Shown here: one piece after another, positions 53,563 to 62,248 of the stretch
Layout of the letters: each line of letters opens with the position of its first letter
Numbering within the stretch: the first letter of the stretch is position 1
NCBI RefSeq assembly: GCF_023554555.1
Contig: NZ_JAMJWC010000001.1
Span: forward strand, 868,001 to 932,000
DNA length: 64,000 nucleotides
Direction: 5' to 3'
Source of the DNA: Sphingobacterium sp. lm-10
GTDB lineage: Bacteria; Bacteroidota; Bacteroidia; Sphingobacteriales; Sphingobacteriaceae
Notes under the pieces: model-generated
What the model saw: the letters and a program-made list of their open reading frames with translations, nothing else
Database searches by the model: none
What the model was told of the DNA's origin: nothing
Position numbers and translations under genes: made by a program

Positions 53563-53760
53563 ATGGACAAAAATAGCAAAAAAAGAAATAGCTACAACGC
53601 ATTCGTAATTAATCATTTAAGCGAAAAGCACGGCTATAGCAAAAATTATATACGAGAGTGTTTGAATGGCACCAGAAAATTACCCATTGCAGACATGTTG
53701 AAGAAAGAATATACCCAAGCGGTTTATCGTATCAACGAGGTGCTAAGAAATAAGCAATGA
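53563..53760 (+). CDS. Small HTH-like protein, divergent partner of the repressor
   Basis: A 65-residue, strongly basic protein. Its centre reads INHLSEKHGYSKNYIRECLN followed by GTRKLPIADMLKKEY, a helix-turn-helix-like pattern as in Cro-type regulators. The ATG at 53563 follows an AT-rich leader. Its position opposite a CI-like gene supports a switch partner. It might instead be a DNA-binding antitoxin; no toxin gene is next to it. Confidence 0.55.
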   Translation: MDKNSKKRNSYNAFVINHLSEKHGYSKNYIRECLNGTRKLPIADMLKKEYTQAVYRINEVLRNKQ

Positions 53761-53902
53761 ATAAAATATTTTACGACTCCAGGTAGAAAAATCGAATTAT
53801 CCGGAGTAGCTTTTAAATTATTCTATTGGTAGTTTGGATAAAAAGTAAACCATGACCCCTACTCTGTGTTATCCTATATAGTATTAACATCAAAACCAAA
53901 GC

Positions 53903-54706
53903 GTGCACATAGAAAAAGTAACATTACAAGACCTTAGTTTGGTGGGCGAATTACAGCCTGATGGCTGGGCAGTGATAACAGATAATTTTATTCAGTACAT
54001 CAATAGTGACTTTTCTTTTCCCATAAAGGCGACAATCGATGACAATATTGTAGGCCTTGGAAATCTAGTTATATTTCCCGGATCGGCTTGGCTTACACAT
54101 ATTATTGTCGCGCCAGAGCATCAGGGTGAAGGCATAGGAAGTACTATCGTAGATCGCCTTCTTGAACATGCGCAACAGGCCAATATACCATCCGTAGCCT
54201 TGATGGCGTCGGAAATGGGCGAACCTATTTACGCAAAAGCGGGTTTTAAAGTTATAGGAGAATATAGTGAATTCAAGAAATTGAGAGAGAACGAACCGCT
54301 ACCTGGAAATACGTCGATTCTACCCTACTCACCTTCCTACCGAAGACATATCCTAAAACTAGATGAAATCATAACCGGAGAAAATAGGGAAGATTTGCTA
54401 TCCCCTTACCTAGAAAACAGCATGGTTTTCATGAAAGAAGAAAAGATTACCGGTTACCATATCCCCTTTCTTGGCGAAGGGCCAATTTATGCCTTAGACG
54501 TAGAAGCTGGAATTTCATTGATGGAACTACATTATAGTTTGACGAATAAGGCGGTAGTTCCTTCACAAAACGCTGATGCAATTGCTTATTTGAAAAAGCA
54601 AGGATTTGAACACGTAGGACTAAACGGAAAACGAATGGTCTGGGGAGCTGATATTGCTTGGAATCCTAGTCAGGTATTTGGCAGAATTAATGGAGCCTAT
54701 GGATAA
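53903..54706 (+). CDS. GNAT acetyltransferase with C-terminal Acetyltransf_18-like domain
   Basis: A 267-residue protein. A GTG start at 53903 is used because no ATG precedes the first GNAT strand. Residues 1-130 form the GNAT fold: LTHIIVAPEHQGEGIGSTIV carries the acetyl-CoA pyrophosphate loop (Q-x-x-G-x-G/S-type QGEGIG) and IYAKAGFKVIGEYSEF the last strand. Residues 140-267 are a second domain (RRHILKLDEIITGENREDLL, MVFMKEEKITGYHIPFLGEG) like that in YitH-type proteins. Substrate unknown. It lies in the low-GC accessory stretch. Confidence 0.85.
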   Translation: MHIEKVTLQDLSLVGELQPDGWAVITDNFIQYINSDFSFPIKATIDDNIVGLGNLVIFPGSAWLTHIIVAPEHQGEGIGSTIVDRLLEHAQQANIPSVALMASEMGEPIYAKAGFKVIGEYSEFKKLRENEPLPGNTSILPYSPSYRRHILKLDEIITGENREDLLSPYLENSMVFMKEEKITGYHIPFLGEGPIYALDVEAGISLMELHYSLTNKAVVPSQNADAIAYLKKQGFEHVGLNGKRMVWGADIAWNPSQVFGRINGAYG

Positions 54707-54711
54707 AAAAA

Positions 54712-54744
54712 TCGCCGTTTATGCAGCGAACTGTAAAACGGCGA
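54712..54744 (+). terminator. Weak hairpin after the GNAT gene
   Basis: TCGCCGTTT (54712-54720) pairs with AAACGGCGA (54736-54744) around a 15-base loop; CTTTAA follows. It begins just after the GNAT stop codon and may terminate it. Confidence 0.5.
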
Positions 54745-54860
54745 CTTTAATAACCCTATACTTTAACTATTTGATAGTTAGATCACTAAAATGTTTCAAG
54801 GTTTAATTCTGAAAACATACAATTGGTAGTAACCCGCTATCAGTAGACGTAGCGTGAATT

Positions 54861-54913
54861 AAGCTAAAGTAAAAGGAGGAGACTTACGTAGCCTCCTCCT
54901 TTTACTTTAGCTT
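54861..54913. terminator. 21-bp perfect inverted repeat between convergent genes
   Basis: Arms 54861-54881 and 54893-54913 are exact reverse complements around an 11-base loop, with a GGAGGAG/CTCCTCC core and A/T-rich outer part. It lies 39 bases beyond the stop of the reverse lipoprotein gene and is similar in style to the hairpin at 31215-31266. Probable bidirectional terminator. Confidence 0.75.
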
Positions 54914-54951
54914 TCAATATCTCTGAAAGCAGTTGTTAATCTATATAAATA

Positions 54952-56010
54952 TTATATCCTCTCTGCAGGTGATTCAAATATCTCTACGTCAAAGTTTTCA
55001 AGTACATTCACAACACCTTGCTCTGATTTAGGAGGGAGAAAGAATGTATCTGCGCTAAAACCATGGAAATAATGCCAGCCAGGGACTCCATGGCGGGCAA
55101 CTGGGACTGGGTAGTTTGCACCCACAGAACCAAAAACTGACATTTGTACTGTATACCGTACGCTTGATTTCGCACGCTTTGTGATCACGACAAGCGTCTT
55201 CTTAGAATGGGCAGGTACGGTAGCTTTATATTTGGAAGACCTCGTCGTCTCAGTGCTATTTTCACCACCATCTGTGTTGACTTTACCAATAGTGACCTCT
55301 GCATTTGTTTCAAACTTACTAAGCATTGGTACGCCAATTTCCGCTTTTACGCCAACTTTTAAACTTCCGTTCACCTGTTTCTGCCAGGTCGTTTTATAAC
55401 CAGTCTTGTAGGAATAATCTACTTCAGATGTACTCTCCTGATTACTGCTATTATAAGCTGTAACCCTAAATATTTCATCCGGCTGGCCAATAGATGATTC
55501 CAAAATTTCTAGTTGAGGAGGATATAATTTAATATAGATCCCCTCCAGACCCATGCGCTCCAAAGCTGTCGGATGTGACGAACCTTCTGTAGTTAAGTTG
55601 CTACTAAAAGAAAGGCCATCCGGACGTTTTCCCTCGAGCAATGTCTTAATTTTCAGTCTGGCCAAATCTCTTCTAGTATAAATATCATAGCCCATATCTT
55701 TAAGCAGATTATACGTGATAGGTAGTTTTTCTTGCTCAACCCTTGAGGTCAGGTTTTGATTGAAGGCCCAGCGTTGGTTAGTTGCCGGAGTTGCTTTATA
55801 GGTATCAACCAATTTCCAGCCATCTTTAATCATTTCGTCTACATTATTGTAACCAAGCTCCTCATAGGAAGATTTTGTCATAGAGGCGTCTGCTGACATA
55901 GCGATCTGACTGTGATCCGCTTCATTTTCTAGATGTGCAGCATTCTTGTTGCAAGCTGCAAATAGTGCCAAACCCACTAGAGCTAACACTACATTTTGTT
56001 TGAATTTCAT
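54952..56010 (-). CDS. Lipoprotein with aerolysin/ETX-MTX2-like pore-forming domain
   Basis: About 352 residues. The ATG at 56008-56010 (MKFKQNVVLALVGLALFAAC) gives a standard lipoprotein signal with Cys 20; a TAATTTTG -7 element at 56038-56045 agrees with this start and excludes the frame's earlier ATG. The N-terminal half is helical (YNLLKDMGYDIYTRRDLARL). The C-terminal half has long amphipathic, Ser/Thr-rich strands typical of beta-pore-forming toxins of the ETX/MTX2 (aerolysin-like) group: SEVDYSYKTGYKTTWQKQ, GSLKVGVKAEIGVPMLSKFE, TNAEVTIGKVNTD, then the PAHSKKTLVVITKRAKSSVR strand. The order matches the pattern of two insertion strands followed by a stabilising strand. Attachment as a lipoprotein would be unusual for a toxin and suggests anti-predator, contact-dependent or self-membrane roles. 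Family call is by pattern only. Confidence 0.6.
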   Translation of the reverse strand: MKFKQNVVLALVGLALFAACNKNAAHLENEADHSQIAMSADASMTKSSYEELGYNNVDEMIKDGWKLVDTYKATPATNQRWAFNQNLTSRVEQEKLPITYNLLKDMGYDIYTRRDLARLKIKTLLEGKRPDGLSFSSNLTTEGSSHPTALERMGLEGIYIKLYPPQLEILESSIGQPDEIFRVTAYNSSNQESTSEVDYSYKTGYKTTWQKQVNGSLKVGVKAEIGVPMLSKFETNAEVTIGKVNTDGGENSTETTRSSKYKATVPAHSKKTLVVITKRAKSSVRYTVQMSVFGSVGANYPVPVARHGVPGWHYFHGFSADTFFLPPKSEQGVVNVLENFDVEIFESPAERI

Positions 56011-56536
56011 AATAAATGTGTTTTTTAAATGTTGACTCAAAATTAATCATATTCATAATATGAAAATTACCACATATGTTAAAAATGAAATTTATTTGAA
56101 AACTTAATAAAAATAACAAGAACTAGAATGGCTTTTTAGTAGAGGATTTTATAGCAATTTTTCTTTAGCAAACTAAAGACCCGGACGACAAAAGATGGTT
56201 TAAATGCTCTAATTAGTTGATTTATAAAGGAAAGGCTTTATTATAATGAAATATTAGCGTGAGCACATATGAAGGATTTAGGCAGAACTATTCTACAATA
56301 ACTTTTCCTCTATAACGGAAATTTATTCAATTATCTGCTCTCGGTTATTAGGAAAAAATTCGCTCTTGGATAATATGGGTACTAAGTTGAGCGACATGAG
56401 GTTAACTTTTTAAACGATGAAGAACCTGCCGACAATCAGATGCTGCTTGGCATTATTTCGGAGCTACCGTTTAGCCAGCATAAGCTAATGATAATGTATC
56501 CATCCAATTAGCTTATGTCAGCTCAGATAGATAAAT
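56011..56536. other. Intergenic AT-rich region
   Basis: About 526 bases between two reverse-strand genes. It contains the -7 element TAATTTTG (reverse strand, 56038-56045) of the lipoprotein gene and, at its other end, a perfect 11-bp hairpin (56479-56489 with 56507-56517) 20 bases after the stop of the outer-membrane peptidase gene, which may terminate it although no T run follows. No coding region is supported. Confidence 0.5.
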
Positions 56537-59500
56537 TTACCAGCCCGGCGCAAAATTTAATCCGAAGTGGCCAAACTGCGAACGACCGCCCACCAAAGGA
56601 ATAGCATAGTATGGTTCCAATATCATGGCACCAAAGAGGTTTACGCGCATCGAGATACCAACACTATATAACGGTGCACGAACCTGCTGATTATACTCAT
56701 AAAAAGATTCGCCATTTGGATTATCAACTAAGATACGATCTGCATCAGTCTTACTCCAGCGAATGGTGTTGCCTCGGCTCCAAGCTAGTCCCGCGTCGAA
56801 AAACAAGTTCAAATCAGACCAAAGTAATCCTGATTTAAAAAGCGCCAAACCCTCTGGCCCCGTAAACGGCAAGCGCATTTCAAAATTGGCTACCGCCATG
56901 CGAGACCCTACCAAATCTCCAAAAGTTACCTTACCGGAAAGATCCTGTATGCGTTCATAGCCACGCATTAGAAACGGATAGCCAATATACAAGCCTTGAA
57001 AGCGATTTTCCCCCTCACCCACACGCATATAAGAATATACCCGCGCTGCCAATGTAACTGGTTTCAGGCGTTCGTATCGACGATAGTCGAAATTATACAC
57101 CTGAAAATTTTGTTCACCGAAATTTTGTCCAACTGTCATTCTATAGCGATAGCCCTGCAGGGGTGCGGCAATACCGAATACGGCATTATCGCCAACAAAA
57201 CCTGCCGTAACTTGCGGCATGGCAAACGTTTCCAGATTTCCCAAACCCAACCGCAAAGCATCATCCGAACTCATGGTATTACGATCACTGATACCAGTGT
57301 TTCTGCCAAAACGCCAATGCTCTGCACGAAATCCATACCGAGCGTAAGCAGCGCCGACTTCGAAGCGGTGAACTCTATTAAAGGGATAGGCTACAAAAGC
57401 TTCCAACTGGGTTTGAAACTGCCGTATCAGGTAGGTATTCTCCACCAACTCGTCACCCTGCCCTAAATTTTGCACGTTAAACTCCGTAAAACCATAGCGA
57501 AAAGGAATATGCGATGCCGAGAAACCCCAATTCCAACGATTCTGCTGATTAATGTACGCCAGCTGCCCACCAAAATCATAAATTTCACCATTAATATTGA
57601 GCGCTCCTAAAATTTGATTGTAACCCAATATGTCGGAGAATGTACCAAATACCCCCCCTGCCATACCAGCACCATATCGGTTACCCACTGCCATGCCCAT
57701 CCCCGTGTTGGTGAGGTAATCCAGCTTAAATTGTGGCCGGTAAGGGATTTCATTAATTTGAGAAGAATTGATGCGACGATAAGTATTGAAATTCCTTAAA
57801 TTATTGTTTATCACGTCTACTCCTCGATCCTCATCTGGAAATAGCATCGCGGCGTTAAAATCCACGAGTTGATTATCTACTGATACTGGCTCAAAAGCAG
57901 AAGCATCCGCGCGATAAACACTATACTCGTTGTTTTTAAAGAATGAATAAACGATTTCGTCTTGTGCAGAAATGCTCATAGCCGGTGAATATTCTGTAAT
58001 TCCACTAATGCCGGTAAAGAAATCGGTAAGGCGCTCCACTTGTTCTGAATCCGTCTTCAAGCGATACATATTGCGAAAACCATCACTGTTAGAAAGAAAA
58101 TAGATCGCGGAACCATCTGCCGAAAAGTGCGGATTTAAGTTATTTGCTCCCGGGAATACATTCAGGCTCTTGAAAGTATTTTGTTGCAAATCAAAAATGG
58201 CAAGATTCATCGGAATATCTACCGAACGATTATTCGCTTGCAGCGCAAGGCGATCGGTACTAAAGACCAAATAACGACCATCTCGAGAAAAACTAGGCTG
58301 CACGTCGGAATAATAATCGTCCATTAATTGCACCAATTTCTTACTGGAAAGATTGTATGTATACAGATCGCTTTGGCCGTTCTTAAGTCCAGAGAATGCC
58401 ACAGTTTCTCCGTCAGGAGACCAGGTGATATTAGCAAACTGTGCGATACCTTCCATCTCGACCAGACCAAGTTGCCTTCTCTTTTCGACATCGATAATCA
58501 TCAGTTTGTTCTTACCTTGGTTAAATACGCTAAAGGCAAACTGCTTACTATCTGGTGAAAAAGCACCTGCAGATTCAATAAAGCTAAAAGCATCTATATC
58601 TTTATTAGTCTGTCTACTACCCAATTTTTTAAGCACCTGACCAGTTTTTGCATCAGCTAGAAATAGGTCAATTCCAAAAAGATCTAACTCAGACAAGAAG
58701 GCTACATATTTGCCATCCGGCGAAATCGCAGGAGACACGTTCATTCTTCCCGCATTAGAACGAGTCAGTAAAGGTGTACCAATTGGCCGAGAGGTAGTAT
58801 CCTTGCCTAACTTCCGATAGGTATCTTCCATGGTATTCTTCCACAAGGTGGAAATGGTCTGTGCATCATAGCCAAACACACGTTTCATACCGGTTTCATA
58901 ACCATATTTAGCCGATTCGATAAACATAGGCATAATCACAGTATCACCATACGTAGCGCCAATAAATGCCAGAAAAGATTGGCCGTATCGATATGGAAAA
59001 TAGCGATGCGATTGATTGGTCATCTGTTGCAACGATGGAAAATCTTTTCTGGCGTAAGCGTCGCGCATCCACATGGAAGTATAAGCGTCTTTCTTGCCGA
59101 TGGAGAAATACTCCGCCATACCTTCTATCATCCACAGGGGCAGATTGCCTACATTTTCTAATCGGGTACTGTCATTGCCCTCGATCAACATACGATATTG
59201 GAAGGCGTGTACCAACTCGTGCCCCAACACATGGCGCGTTTGATGATTGGATTGTGCAATCGGCATCACGACACGCTGCTTGAAAGCTTCCGTAAAACCA
59301 CCCGTACCTTCGCCAATCTCGCCCTGCGTGGCCGTGGTCTGTTGGAAGTCGGGATGATTATTATAAAAAATAATGGGGTTTTTACGCAGAAAGGTATCTT
59401 GAAAAACCTGCTGATGCATTTCATACCACACCTCAGATTCTTTGGCCAACCAGTGCATCATCGAATCATTATTCAAGTAATAGTATACATTGAAGTGAGG

Positions 59501-59656
59501 TGTATCATACACCTTGAAATTCAGCTTCTTATACCGCATTTTGTTCTGACCAAAATACTGACTCATGCCGATAGATGGCGCAAGAAAACAAAGAATAAAT
59601 CCCAAAAATACCGGGATAGAAGAACGACAACGGATCATATCATTTCTATATTTCAT
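56537..59656 (-). CDS. Outer-membrane metalloprotease with beta-propeller and BamA-like barrel
   Basis: A 1039-residue exported protein combining three parts. After a signal peptide (to about 31) there is a gluzincin-like peptidase domain: H146-E147-L-V-H150 (LGHELVHAFQYR) and a downstream Glu in WMIEGMAEYF (E178). Residues about 300-600 contain TolB/WD40-like PD40 blades (VSPAISPDGKYVAFLSE, ITWSPDGETVAFSGL, PSFSRDGRYLVFSTD). Residues 650-1039 are a barrel of the BamA/Omp85 C-terminal type (LYIGYPFLMRGYERIQ, NLFFDAGLAWSRG, GHFGLNFAPGW at the end). The protein should sit in the outer membrane with the protease and propeller in the periplasm or outside. It follows the PBP1A gene by 62 bases, perhaps as one transcript. 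Confidence 0.85.
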   Translation of the reverse strand: MKYRNDMIRCRSSIPVFLGFILCFLAPSIGMSQYFGQNKMRYKKLNFKVYDTPHFNVYYYLNNDSMMHWLAKESEVWYEMHQQVFQDTFLRKNPIIFYNNHPDFQQTTATQGEIGEGTGGFTEAFKQRVVMPIAQSNHQTRHVLGHELVHAFQYRMLIEGNDSTRLENVGNLPLWMIEGMAEYFSIGKKDAYTSMWMRDAYARKDFPSLQQMTNQSHRYFPYRYGQSFLAFIGATYGDTVIMPMFIESAKYGYETGMKRVFGYDAQTISTLWKNTMEDTYRKLGKDTTSRPIGTPLLTRSNAGRMNVSPAISPDGKYVAFLSELDLFGIDLFLADAKTGQVLKKLGSRQTNKDIDAFSFIESAGAFSPDSKQFAFSVFNQGKNKLMIIDVEKRRQLGLVEMEGIAQFANITWSPDGETVAFSGLKNGQSDLYTYNLSSKKLVQLMDDYYSDVQPSFSRDGRYLVFSTDRLALQANNRSVDIPMNLAIFDLQQNTFKSLNVFPGANNLNPHFSADGSAIYFLSNSDGFRNMYRLKTDSEQVERLTDFFTGISGITEYSPAMSISAQDEIVYSFFKNNEYSVYRADASAFEPVSVDNQLVDFNAAMLFPDEDRGVDVINNNLRNFNTYRRINSSQINEIPYRPQFKLDYLTNTGMGMAVGNRYGAGMAGGVFGTFSDILGYNQILGALNINGEIYDFGGQLAYINQQNRWNWGFSASHIPFRYGFTEFNVQNLGQGDELVENTYLIRQFQTQLEAFVAYPFNRVHRFEVGAAYARYGFRAEHWRFGRNTGISDRNTMSSDDALRLGLGNLETFAMPQVTAGFVGDNAVFGIAAPLQGYRYRMTVGQNFGEQNFQVYNFDYRRYERLKPVTLAARVYSYMRVGEGENRFQGLYIGYPFLMRGYERIQDLSGKVTFGDLVGSRMAVANFEMRLPFTGPEGLALFKSGLLWSDLNLFFDAGLAWSRGNTIRWSKTDADRILVDNPNGESFYEYNQQVRAPLYSVGISMRVNLFGAMILEPYYAIPLVGGRSQFGHFGLNFAPGW

Positions 59657-59718
59657 AAAATAAGTATTGATCTGTGGTGGCAGATCAATAAGTATACACT
59701 ATCAATTATATAGCGGTA

Positions 59719-62028
59719 TTACAATTCTGGTCCAATAATATCCGGAAAGGTAATTTCTTCAAAATCTGGCATCTCCATTTCCTCGATTTCTGTACTAACA
59801 GAATCAGGCTGTACGCGAATTCTAGGGCTTGGACAAAGATAAGATTTCGTAATTTTTACACTCGGTTCAGGAAATTTACCAAACGTAACACCCAATTGAG
59901 GCTGTTTGTACAGCTCCTCCAAAAACGAAGCATAGATTGGCAAGGCGGTCTTAGAGCCCTCTCCATTGGCGGAGCTGGTAAAGTGGATGCTCTGCTCATC
60001 GCAGCCCACCCATACGCCTGCTACTAAATCTTTCGTCACTCCCATATACCAACCATCCACATAATCGGAGGAAGTTCCGGTTTTACCACCGATTTCATTA
60101 TTATTCTGGAAAAGATCCCATTCCCAAAGCGCTTGAGACGTACCTCCAGGTTCTTCGATCGTACCCCGCAACATATAGCTCATTAACCAAGCATTTTCCG
60201 GAGAAATAGCTTGTTTTTGCTCCGATTTAAATTCTGCAAGCACACGTCCGTTTGCATCCACAATCTTTGATACTAAGACAGGTTCTGTCCGCTTACCTTT
60301 ATTCATAAATGCGGCGTAGGCTCTGACCATTTCAAAGACAGATACATCATTGGAACCCAACCCTACAGATGGCACAGATGCCAGTGGGCTGGTAATACCT
60401 AGCTGATGCGCCATCTTAACCACATTATCCCAGCCAACATCGTTGGTAATTTGTGCAGTAACACTATTGAGAGAACGTGCCATAGCCCAGCGAAGCGACA
60501 TCTGCTGATAAGAAAAATTCCAATCCGCATTTTTGGGCTCCCACACTTCATTTTCATTTTTATTATTGACAAACTCAATACGCACAGGCTTATCCTCATA
60601 CTTGTCGCATGGCGCCATACCCGACTCTAGTGCCGCCATATAGGCAAAAGGCTTGAAGGTAGAACCCGCCTGGCGACGTGCTTGATTGACGTGATCGAAT
60701 TTGTAAAAACGATGATTGATGCCACCAATCCAAACCTTTACCTCACCGGAATAGGGATCCATAGCCATCATCCCCATGTTGAGCATGGTGAGGTAATGCT
60801 GTAGAGAATCCATAGTAGAAAGTGTTTTCTTTTCCATGCCGTCCCAGGTAAACACCTCCATCTCCTTTGTTTGGCGCAGAATGTTGAACACTTGCTCCTC
60901 ATTATTACTATGCTGCTCCATCAGGGTTTTATAAATCGGCAGGTTGCGGGCCTGATCTTCCAGGAAATTAGGAACGACTTCACCGCTTTTGTCACGCCAT
61001 GGTGTCTTTCCACGCCATACGTTGTCGAATCTATTTTGCAGCTCTCGCATACGTTGCACCATATTATCCTCCGCTATGCGTTGCATGCGTGAATCGATAG
61101 TCGTATAGATTTTAAGTCCACTGGTATAAATATCAACGTCATTTTCTTTAGACCAGCTATCCAGCCATTTCTCTACCGCAGTGCGTAGATAAGAATCATT
61201 TGAACTGGAAACTTCGTGATAATTTAGGTTCAATCCTAGGGAATCTTTCACCAATTTGCCATGCTCTGCTTCGGTCAAATATCCCTCTTTCAACATCTGA
61301 CCCAATACGACATTTCGGCGTTTGAAAGCATTATTAGGATTACGAATAGGATTGTACAACGTAGTGGCTTTGAGCATGCCAACCAATACCGCTGCTTCTC
61401 TTTCTGCTATCTGCGAAGGTTGTTTATTGAAGTAACGTAGGGAGGCCGACTTTATACCATAGGCATTGTTGCTAAAAGATACTGTGTTCAAATACATGGT
61501 AATAATTTCCTGCTTAGAATATCGGCTCTCTAGCTTAAAGGCAGTCATCCATTCCTTGTATTTTGTGATCAGGATGCCTACTCCTGGAATTCTACCCAAT
61601 AATCCTTGCGATTCCTGGTATCGGGTTTTATATAAATTTTTAGATAATTGTTGTGTGATAGTACTTCCGCCGCGGTCGCTACCACGTAAGGTAGATACCA
61701 CACTACCGATAAGTCCGAGAAAGTCCACACCGCTATGTTCATAAAATCGAACATCTTCTGTTGCGACTAACGCCTCTAAAATAGCTGGTGAAATACTATC
61801 AAAGGCTACTGGATCCCGGTCTTCGCGAAAGTAACGACCAATCAAAACCGAATCGGCAGTATATAACTCAGAACTCACGTTTAAAGTCGGTAAAACGATA
61901 TCATTCTTGGTGGGTGAATAGCCAAATAAACCAAGGAAATTGAGCTGTATAGCACAGGTGAATAGAATAACGGTGTACACAAGGATTAATATCCATCGCA
62001 AAACCTGGTTTTTCACTCTTTTAAACAT
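59719..62028 (-). CDS. mrcA: Penicillin-binding protein 1A (bifunctional transglycosylase/transpeptidase)
   Basis: A 769-residue class A PBP building peptidoglycan. One N-terminal transmembrane helix (RWILILVYTVILFTCAIQL). GT51 glycosyltransferase with E91 (ATEDVRFYEHSG) and GGSTITQQLSKNLYKTR, MYLNTVSFSNNAYGI. Transpeptidase nucleophile S456 with K459 (QAGSTFKPFAYM), SxN-type motif in RSLNSVTAQI and KTGT (GGKTGTSSDYVDGWYMG). The acidic C-terminal tail (STEIEEMEMPDFEEITFPD) is usual in Bacteroidota. Divergent from rpoN. Confidence 0.95.
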   Translation of the reverse strand: MFKRVKNQVLRWILILVYTVILFTCAIQLNFLGLFGYSPTKNDIVLPTLNVSSELYTADSVLIGRYFREDRDPVAFDSISPAILEALVATEDVRFYEHSGVDFLGLIGSVVSTLRGSDRGGSTITQQLSKNLYKTRYQESQGLLGRIPGVGILITKYKEWMTAFKLESRYSKQEIITMYLNTVSFSNNAYGIKSASLRYFNKQPSQIAEREAAVLVGMLKATTLYNPIRNPNNAFKRRNVVLGQMLKEGYLTEAEHGKLVKDSLGLNLNYHEVSSSNDSYLRTAVEKWLDSWSKENDVDIYTSGLKIYTTIDSRMQRIAEDNMVQRMRELQNRFDNVWRGKTPWRDKSGEVVPNFLEDQARNLPIYKTLMEQHSNNEEQVFNILRQTKEMEVFTWDGMEKKTLSTMDSLQHYLTMLNMGMMAMDPYSGEVKVWIGGINHRFYKFDHVNQARRQAGSTFKPFAYMAALESGMAPCDKYEDKPVRIEFVNNKNENEVWEPKNADWNFSYQQMSLRWAMARSLNSVTAQITNDVGWDNVVKMAHQLGITSPLASVPSVGLGSNDVSVFEMVRAYAAFMNKGKRTEPVLVSKIVDANGRVLAEFKSEQKQAISPENAWLMSYMLRGTIEEPGGTSQALWEWDLFQNNNEIGGKTGTSSDYVDGWYMGVTKDLVAGVWVGCDEQSIHFTSSANGEGSKTALPIYASFLEELYKQPQLGVTFGKFPEPSVKITKSYLCPSPRIRVQPDSVSTEIEEMEMPDFEEITFPDIIGPEL

Positions 62029-62248
62029 GGGGTAAAAATGGGTAATTAGTTTGATAAACTATCGTGCAATATTAAAAAAAGATGCGCGCTATCCTATCAA
62101 TTTAAGGCTTTTTAACAAATGGTTATCAGATACGGTTAAATTAGAATCTCCCATAGCAATAATTGTACCCAAATCAGTATTTTGGTAATGCACACTGAAT
62201 ATTCTGGCAGAAAATGACTATTTTTACCCCATCAAACGATTGTATCTA

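Noticed and set aside
53081..53760. Prophage call for the divergent HTH pair
   Set aside because: No integrase, terminase, structural or lysis genes are in the surrounding DNA, so only a remnant or an independent regulator pair can be supported.
55994..56040. Earlier ATG for the pore-former-like lipoprotein
   Set aside because: It would place ten residues before the signal peptide and start within the TAATTTTG promoter element; the ATG at 56010 gives a standard lipoprotein signal.
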